A stretch of DNA of 64,000 nucleotides from CAVRTM01 sp963724015 (GTDB lineage: Bacteria > Actinomycetota > Actinomycetes > Actinomycetales > Dermatophilaceae), in contig CAVRTM010000002.1 of NCBI GenBank assembly GCA_963724015.1, forward strand, positions 91,478 through 155,477. The letters run 5' to 3'. Below the pieces are notes generated by a model. That model was not told the origin of the DNA. It ran no database searches and saw only the letters and a list, made by a program, of their open reading frames with translations. Positions 59,120 through 64,000 of this stretch are shown here, piece by piece. The first letter of the stretch is position 1; the number at the start of each line of letters is the position of its first letter. The translations under genes were made by a program, and so were the position numbers.

Positions 59120-60928
59120 CTAGACAGGGACCAGGGGCGTGCGGGGTGTATCAGGAAGGGTCACCGTGATCGGCTGGCCTGGCACGACCTCGCCGCCGCG
59201 TTCCACGACTGCCATCACTCCGGCCCTGCGAATGACCGGTCCGGTCGCGCACTCCGGCGAGGCGGTCGACGGGGCCGGCTCGCCGGTCGGCGTCCCGTCC
59301 ATGCGGGACAGCACGACCTTGAGCAGCCCGGGCTGAAAGGTGTTGATCTGGGCGCAGGGGTTGCGCAGGCCTGTGAGTCGCACGACGGGACCGCCGAGAT
59401 CGAGCAGGGTCCCGGTCGGCAACCCGAGCAGGTCGAGGTCGGCGGTCAGGACGTTCTCACCGAGATCGCCCGGCCCCAACTCGAAGCCCATGGCCCGGGC
59501 GTCGTCGAAGACCTCGGCGTGGAGGAGGTGCACCTGGCGCAGGTTGGGCTGGCTCGGGTCGCGACGCACGCGCGACCGATGCTGCACCAAAGTCCCGGCG
59601 TGGGCATCGCCGAGCACACCGAGCCCGGCCACGAGGGTGATCGACTCGGCCGGCACCTTGCTGAACCGGTGGGTCGAGTCACGACTGACGGCAACGACTC
59701 GGGGTGCGGGCATACGGTCATCCTCTCGCGTCGCCCGGCGCAAAGCATGCGACGAGCTCGTTCGTCGATCGACCAGGGCACCCCGTCGACCGACCGCCCA
59801 GACACCGAGCGCGGCGAGGCTGGCTGCGGCGCCGGCGAGGGTGACGGCTCGCCAGCCGCCGGCTGCCCAGAGCACGGAGGCGGCGGCGGACCCGACGGCG
59901 CCGCCGAGGAAGTTGCCGGTGACGAAGGCGGTGTTCAACCGGCTGCGGGCCTCGTGGGACAGGGCGAGCACCCGTGCCTGGTTGAGGATGTTGACGCCTT
60001 GCACCGCGACGTCGAGGACGACGACCGCGACCAGGATCAGGAGCACGGAGTGGCGGGCGACCATCGCGACGAGGAAGGCCAGGAGGACCAGCGCCCATCC
60101 GATGCCGGTGGCCGGCATCGACCAGCCGCGGTCGTGGAGACGGCCGACACGTTGGGCGGCGAGGGCACCGGCCAGCCCGGCGAGGCCGAAGAGCCCGATG
60201 GTGGAGACCGAGTCGGAGAACGGCGGGCCGCTGAGCAGGAACGTCAGCGCGGTCCAGAACATCGTGAAGCTGCCGAAAGCGGTGGCTCCCAGCACCAGGG
60301 TCCAGCGCACGGTCCGTTCCCGCACCACGACGGCGCCCACAGAGGCGAGCAGCGTGCGGTAGCGGATCCGGGCCTTCGGAGCGAGCGACGGGATGGCACG
60401 GTACAGCGCCGCCGCGAGCACGACATCGATCACCGCCGCGGCCACGAAGATCGCGCGCCAGCCGGCGGCATCGGCGACCAGACCGCTGATCGTCCGGGAC
60501 ACCAGGATGCCGATGAGGATCCCCGACACCACGGTGCCCACGACCCGGCCCCGGTCGGAGTCGCCGGCGAGGTCGCCGGCCAGCGGGGTCAGGATCTGGC
60601 CGGAGACGGTGCTGAACCCCAGCAGGGTGACCGCGACGTACAGGATGCCGAGTGAGGGGGCCACGGCGCACGCCAGGAGCGCGACGGTCCCGAGCAGCAT
60701 CATCGCGGGGATCAGGCGACGGCGGTCCAGGACGTCACCGAGCGGCACGACGAGCAGGATGCCGGCCGCGTAGCCCAGCTGGGTCGCGGTGATCAGCCAT
60801 CCAGCGCTGGCGACGGAGGCATGCAGGTCGCCGGCGATGAAGTCGAGCAGCGGTTGGGCCCAGTACAGGTTGCCGACCGCCGCTCCACCGGCGACGGCGA
60901 ACAACAACGTCAGGAGGCGGGTCATCAT
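59120..60928 (-). CDS. MFS transporter fused in frame to a MOSC-domain protein
   Basis: One open frame of 602 residues. Residues 1-405 are a 12-helix MFS transporter (LFAVAGGAAVGNLYWAQPLL, VPLGDVLDRRRLIPAMMLLG, FWTALTFLLSGPPF). Residues 406-602, from MPAPRVVAVSRD at 59713, are a MOSC protein (GLGVLGDAHAGTLVQHRS, ELGPGDLGENVLTADLDLLG, LTGLRNPCAQINTFQPGLL with the cofactor-binding Cys). No stop separates them. The MOSC part looks complete on its own with an ATG at 59713, so two genes joined by an indel, real or artefactual, is as likely as a true fusion. The transporter start at 60928 (MMTRLLTLL) is chosen for its first helix. Confidence 0.75.
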   Translation of the reverse strand: MMTRLLTLLFAVAGGAAVGNLYWAQPLLDFIAGDLHASVASAGWLITATQLGYAAGILLVVPLGDVLDRRRLIPAMMLLGTVALLACAVAPSLGILYVAVTLLGFSTVSGQILTPLAGDLAGDSDRGRVVGTVVSGILIGILVSRTISGLVADAAGWRAIFVAAAVIDVVLAAALYRAIPSLAPKARIRYRTLLASVGAVVVRERTVRWTLVLGATAFGSFTMFWTALTFLLSGPPFSDSVSTIGLFGLAGLAGALAAQRVGRLHDRGWSMPATGIGWALVLLAFLVAMVARHSVLLILVAVVVLDVAVQGVNILNQARVLALSHEARSRLNTAFVTGNFLGGAVGSAAASVLWAAGGWRAVTLAGAAASLAALGVWAVGRRGALVDRRTSSSHALRRATREDDRMPAPRVVAVSRDSTHRFSKVPAESITLVAGLGVLGDAHAGTLVQHRSRVRRDPSQPNLRQVHLLHAEVFDDARAMGFELGPGDLGENVLTADLDLLGLPTGTLLDLGGPVVRLTGLRNPCAQINTFQPGLLKVVLSRMDGTPTGEPAPSTASPECATGPVIRRAGVMAVVERGGEVVPGQPITVTLPDTPRTPLVPV

Positions 60929-61315
60929 CGCGGGGCGGTGCGACGAGGGCAAGGCGGTCACGGGCGCACCGGGCAGCGGCGTACGGGCGCGACGACCGTG
61001 CACGCGCCGGGGTGCTCCCGGCGGGCGGCGCCGGGAGCACGGAGGACAGTGCCTCGCATCAGGTGGTCCTTCCGTAAGGGGGCGTTGCCGGCTGAGACGT
61101 CGGGGCGGCGCCTGCCGTGGTGTCGATAGCCAGGCCGGCTCATCGCGATGTCGCGCGCGAAGCTCCAGGGAAGCTCCGGCACTCGCCGGCTCACCGTCTG
61201 TGGTGAGCCGGCGAGTGCAGCTCCGCAACGCGTTTCGGTGCCGTTGAGGTCGCTCAGCGCGACGGTCAGCGGCAGGAGCGAGCCGTCTGCGCCTGGAGGC
61301 GGCGGTGGGACAGCG
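60929..61315. other. Intergenic region with a strong hairpin
   Basis: A 387-base gap between the MFS-MOSC start and the end of the cupin gene. It contains the perfect inverted repeat at 61179-61218 and should contain the MFS promoter. No gene is seen; in-frame upstream extensions of the MFS frame look non-coding. Confidence 0.5.
61179..61218. terminator. Perfect 17-bp hairpin downstream of the cupin gene
   Basis: GCACTCGCCGGCTCACC pairs exactly with GGTGAGCCGGCGAGTGC around a 6-base loop. It lies about 100 bases past the cupin stop on the minus strand and before the MFS start. It is probably the operon terminator for the ADH-ABM-cupin group; no U-tract follows. Confidence 0.65.
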
Positions 61316-61711
61316 TCACGCGCCGTACTCTTCGTCGGACACGTGGTCGAGCCAGGTCACGACCTGCCCCTGGTCGTCGGCCTCCTGGATGGCGACGTGG
61401 GCCATGAAGCGGTCCGAGGTCGCGCCGTGCCAGTGCTCCTCGTTCGGCTCGATGTAGATGACGTCACCGGGACGGATCTCCTGGGTGTCACCGCCGCGGC
61501 GCGCGACGTAGCCGACGCCGTCGGTGACGTAGAGCGTCTGGCCCTTGGGGTGGGAGTGCCAGGCAGTGCGGGCGCCGGGTGTGAACCGCACGTGGGCGCA
61601 CCCGACAGCTGACTGCTCGTCAGGGTTGCGGATGCCGTCGATGTAGACGGCGCCGGTGAACCAGTCCTGGGGGCCGACACCGGTCTGGCCACCACTCTTC
61701 GTGTACTTCAT
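61316..61711 (-). CDS. Cupin-domain protein
   Basis: A 131-residue single-domain cupin. Motif 1 reads ARTAWHSHPKGQTLYVTDGV with two His, and motif 2 PGDVIYIEPNEEHWHGATSD with the third His, so metal binding is likely. Similar small cupins resemble carboxymuconolactone-decarboxylase-associated and quercetinase-like proteins, but the substrate is unknown. It follows the monooxygenase gene by 48 bases on the same strand. Confidence 0.87.
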   Translation of the reverse strand: MKYTKSGGQTGVGPQDWFTGAVYIDGIRNPDEQSAVGCAHVRFTPGARTAWHSHPKGQTLYVTDGVGYVARRGGDTQEIRPGDVIYIEPNEEHWHGATSDRFMAHVAIQEADDQGQVVTWLDHVSDEEYGA

Positions 61712-61759
61712 GATGCTGTCCTCCTGTTGATCGTTCTTGTTGGGGAGTCGGGGATCGAG

Positions 61760-62080
61760 CTACGCCGGCGGCGACAGCAGGGCGCCGTGATGCACGGCCA
61801 TGTCCTCGGTGAGCAGCTCGGCTATCTGCTCGCCGAAGAGCTGCTGCACGGCGGGCTGCTGCTGATGCGCAGCGAGGTCAGCCGGTGAGCGCCACGTCTC
61901 GAACAGCACCAGGGAGCCGTCCGCCTCTTCGTAGAGGTCGTAGGCGAGGCAGCCTGGTTCCGCCCGGGTCGGCCTCACCAGCGCCATCAGCGAGTCACGC
62001 AGCGTCTGGGCTCTGTCTGGCTCGGGCCGCATCAGGCAGAACACCGTGACGCTCTGCTCGGTCGCACGGCGTGTCGTCAT
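61760..62080 (-). CDS. Antibiotic biosynthesis monooxygenase (ABM) domain protein
   Basis: A 106-residue ferredoxin-like fold protein of the ABM/YgiN type. Typical elements are SVTVFCLMRPEPDRAQTLRD, EPGCLAYDLYEEADGSLVLF and SPADLAAHQQQPAVQQLF. Members act as cofactor-free quinol or anthrone monooxygenases, often as dimers. ATG 62080 overlaps the alcohol dehydrogenase stop (ATGA), so the two are translated together. Confidence 0.88.
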   Translation of the reverse strand: MTTRRATEQSVTVFCLMRPEPDRAQTLRDSLMALVRPTRAEPGCLAYDLYEEADGSLVLFETWRSPADLAAHQQQPAVQQLFGEQIAELLTEDMAVHHGALLSPPA

Positions 62081-63127
62081 GAGAGCTCGCTGACCTTCAC
62101 CAGGGCCTTGATCGCCCGCCGCTCGTCCATGGCGGCGTAGGCCTCGGCGATGTGGTCCAGGTCGGTGGTCAGGTCGAAGACCTTTCCGGGGTTGATGTCG
62201 CCGGCGAGGACGGCCTTGAGCAGCTCGGGCTGATAGTGGCGAGCGGGAGCCGGGCCACCGCGCATGCCGACGTTGCGATAGAACGTGCCCTCGGCGTCGA
62301 CGACGGCGTCGTGGGGGACGCCGACACGTCCGACGATGGCGCCGGCCTTGGCGACCGAGAAGGCGGTCTCCGTCGACTCCTTGGTGCCGACGCACTCCAG
62401 CACGGCGTCGGCGCCGTAGCCGCCGGTGAGGTCCTGCAGCTGCTTGACGGCGTCCTCACCACGGACGGTGATGATGTCGGTCGCGCCCCACTCGCGAGCC
62501 AGCTCGTGCCGGGACTCGGTCGTGCTCCCGAGCACGATGATGCGCTCGGCGCCGAGCATCTTGGCCGACAGGACACCTGACAGCCCGACCGCGCCGTCGC
62601 CGACCACGGCGACGGTGTCACCGGCCTTGACCTCAGCGCTGACCGCTGCGTGGTAGCCGGTGCACATCACGTCGGTCAGGGCGAGCAGCGAGGCCATCGT
62701 CTCGTCGGAGAAGTCCGACCCGGGGACCTTGACCAGCGTGCCGTCGGCCTGCGGCACCCGGACGTACTCGGCCTGGCCGCCGTCGCCGTCGCCGCCCTGG
62801 CCGAAGAAGCCACCGTGCACGCAGGCGGTGTGGAAGCCGGCCTGGCAGTTCCTGCACGTCCGTCGCTCCAGGAGAACGGCGAGATGACGAAGTCACCGAC
62901 GGCGACGTCGCTGACCCCGCTGCCGATCTCGTCGACCACCCCGATGAACTCGTGCCCCACGCCGACCGTGGGGCAGGTCCGAGATGCCGCGGTAGAACCA
63001 CAGGTCCGAGCCGCAGACACAGGCGAGCACGACGCGCACGATGGCGTCGGTCGGCTCGTGCGATGGCGGGCTTGGGCCGGTCCTCGACCATGATGCTGCC
63101 CCTGCCCTTGAAGATCGCTGTCTTCAT
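62077..63127 (-). CDS. Zinc-dependent alcohol dehydrogenase, frameshifted
   Basis: A medium-chain dehydrogenase of about 350 residues. Piecewise reading gives MKTAIFKGRGSIMVEDRPKP, then DAIVRVVLACVCGSDLWFYR with the catalytic zinc Cys, TVGVGHEFIGVVDEIGSG, the structural zinc site region TCRNCQAGFHTAC, and the Rossmann motif VAVVGDGAVGLSGVLSAKML. It ends with AMDERRAIKALVKVSELS. Frame changes are needed near 63060, 62975 and 62862. Each is one or two bases, so sequence error is likely. Substrate is unknown; the ABM and cupin genes downstream suggest a small redox operon. Confidence 0.83.
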
Positions 63128-63285
63128 CGTGTGCTCCTTGCTCGATGGTCGTTGTGAGAGTCGGAGACCGACCGTCAGGGGGATGTCAGGCCTGCGCGTC
63201 GATGGTTCGGCGTCAGGCAGCACGTAGCAGTACGTAGTGGGAGTCAGCGCTGCGGGAGGCGGACGCTGGCGAGGGGTGGGGGGGA

Positions 63286-64000
63286 TCAGGCCACCGCGGC
63301 CGCCCTGCACCAGAGCTGTCGCGCAGGCCCGTCGATGAAGTTCGCGCTGTTGGCGAGGAATGCACCCAACATGGCCAGGCGCACCTGGCCATCGCGCCAC
63401 CGATCTGCCGGCTGGTGTTGAAGACGCCGCTGGCGATGCCGGTTCGCTGCGTCGGTACGTGGTTCAGCAGCACCGCCGTCATCGGCGGCATGGTGAGCGG
63501 ACCACCGAGGCCGACGAGCACCATCAGCGCCGACAACACCCAGAGCGGCGTTGCTGCGGGCGTCAGCGCCAGTGCGCCGAGACCCACTGCCATGGCCAGC
63601 AGGCCGAGGCAGATCGGGAGCCGGGTGCCGACGCGCTCAACGATCCGCGCGGAGAACGGAGTGAGCGCGAGACCGATCAGCATCATCGGCAGGAACGTGA
63701 CACCTGTGTCGAATGAGCTCAGGCCGCGCACGCCCTGGAGGTAGAGGCTGAAGACGAAAGGCAGACCGGAGCAGCCACTGATGAAGGCGAAGCCGGTGCC
63801 CAGAGCGATGCGGAAGGTCCGCGACCCGAACATGTCCAGCGGCACCATCGGGTGCTTTCCCCGGAGCCTGTGTCACCACGAAGAGCGTTCCGCTGAGCGC
63901 CGTGCCCGCGAGCGAGATGAGCACGCGCGTCGCGGTGAGACCCGCCGAACCCGCCTCGATGGCAGCGAAGGCCAGTGTCGCCATCGCCGTCACTGCAGTG
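63286..64000 (-). CDS. MFS drug exporter, C-terminal part, frameshifted and cut by the window edge
   Basis: The end of a DHA2-type transporter on the minus strand; the 5' part lies beyond 64000. The first visible helix reads TRVLISLAGTALSGTLFVVT. After a frame change near 63870 follow VPLDMFGSRTFRIALGTGFA, SFDTGVTFLPMMLIGLALTP, and RTGIASGVFNTSRQIGGAMA, all typical of the last six helices. A further change near 63395 leads to a last helix reading VRLAMLGAFLANSANFIDG and a TGA at 63286; the uncorrected frame runs to 63213. It is similar in type to, but distinct from, the exporter at 11.8-13.5 kb. Confidence 0.8.

Overview
The window is about 71-72% G+C by eye, uses GTG starts freely and packs its genes with ATGA/GTGA overlaps. 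Gene content and order (pca and pob genes, dnaG, dgt, dusB, a single-chain glycyl-tRNA synthetase, a Zur-controlled zinc operon, then uppS-recO-leuA-era-corC-ybeY-phoH) point to an actinobacterium, probably Micrococcales (Intrasporangiaceae-like); that placement is an inference.

Layout. 1-4.6 kb: end of a protocatechuate/beta-ketoadipate operon (pcaB, pcaD, pcaC, IclR regulator), then pobA with its own IclR regulator. 4.6-6.7 kb: an ECF sigma factor with a SnoaL-like tail, a hypothetical gene and tRNA-Asn. 6.9-16 kb: dnaG, a nitronate monooxygenase-like enzyme, dgt coupled to an MFS exporter, a sulfurtransferase, DUF2277 and dusB. 16-19.6 kb: a four-gene ABC exporter/two-component operon. 19.7-26.3 kb: glyS, znuA-znuC-znuB-zur behind a clear Zur box, uppS and recO. 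26.3-35.2 kb: an AlkB-like gene beside a perfect SOS box, leuA with a Leu-rich leader peptide, a protealysin-like protease, and era-corC-ybeY-phoH-HIT. 35.2-41 kb: two ECF sigma factors with their partners, and SDR enzymes.

From about 41 kb the DNA becomes accessory. Two near-identical IS110-family elements in the same orientation (41.4-42.9 and 57.7-59.1 kb) bracket about 14.8 kb of mixed cargo: gene fragments, a SpoIIE-type phosphatase, a broken GAF-ANTAR regulator, an esterase, three tiny membrane proteins, a MOSC protein, a DUF4396 membrane protein behind a CsoR-like palindrome, an LRR protein, an older IS110 relic, an orphan mraY, a VOC protein and a small P-loop kinase. Beyond the second IS lie an MFS-MOSC fused reading frame, a cupin, an ABM monooxygenase, a zinc alcohol dehydrogenase and the end of another MFS exporter.

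Many conserved genes, including essential dnaG, carry single-base frameshifts. The most likely cause is consensus error in the assembly rather than true gene decay. I therefore give corrected gene spans and state where each frame changes. I found no CRISPR array, rRNA or prophage. The strongest less-routine signals are the leu leader, the SOS-linked AlkB gene, the IS110 pair with long 5' ends that may encode bridge RNAs, and the stand-alone mraY and DUF4396 loci.
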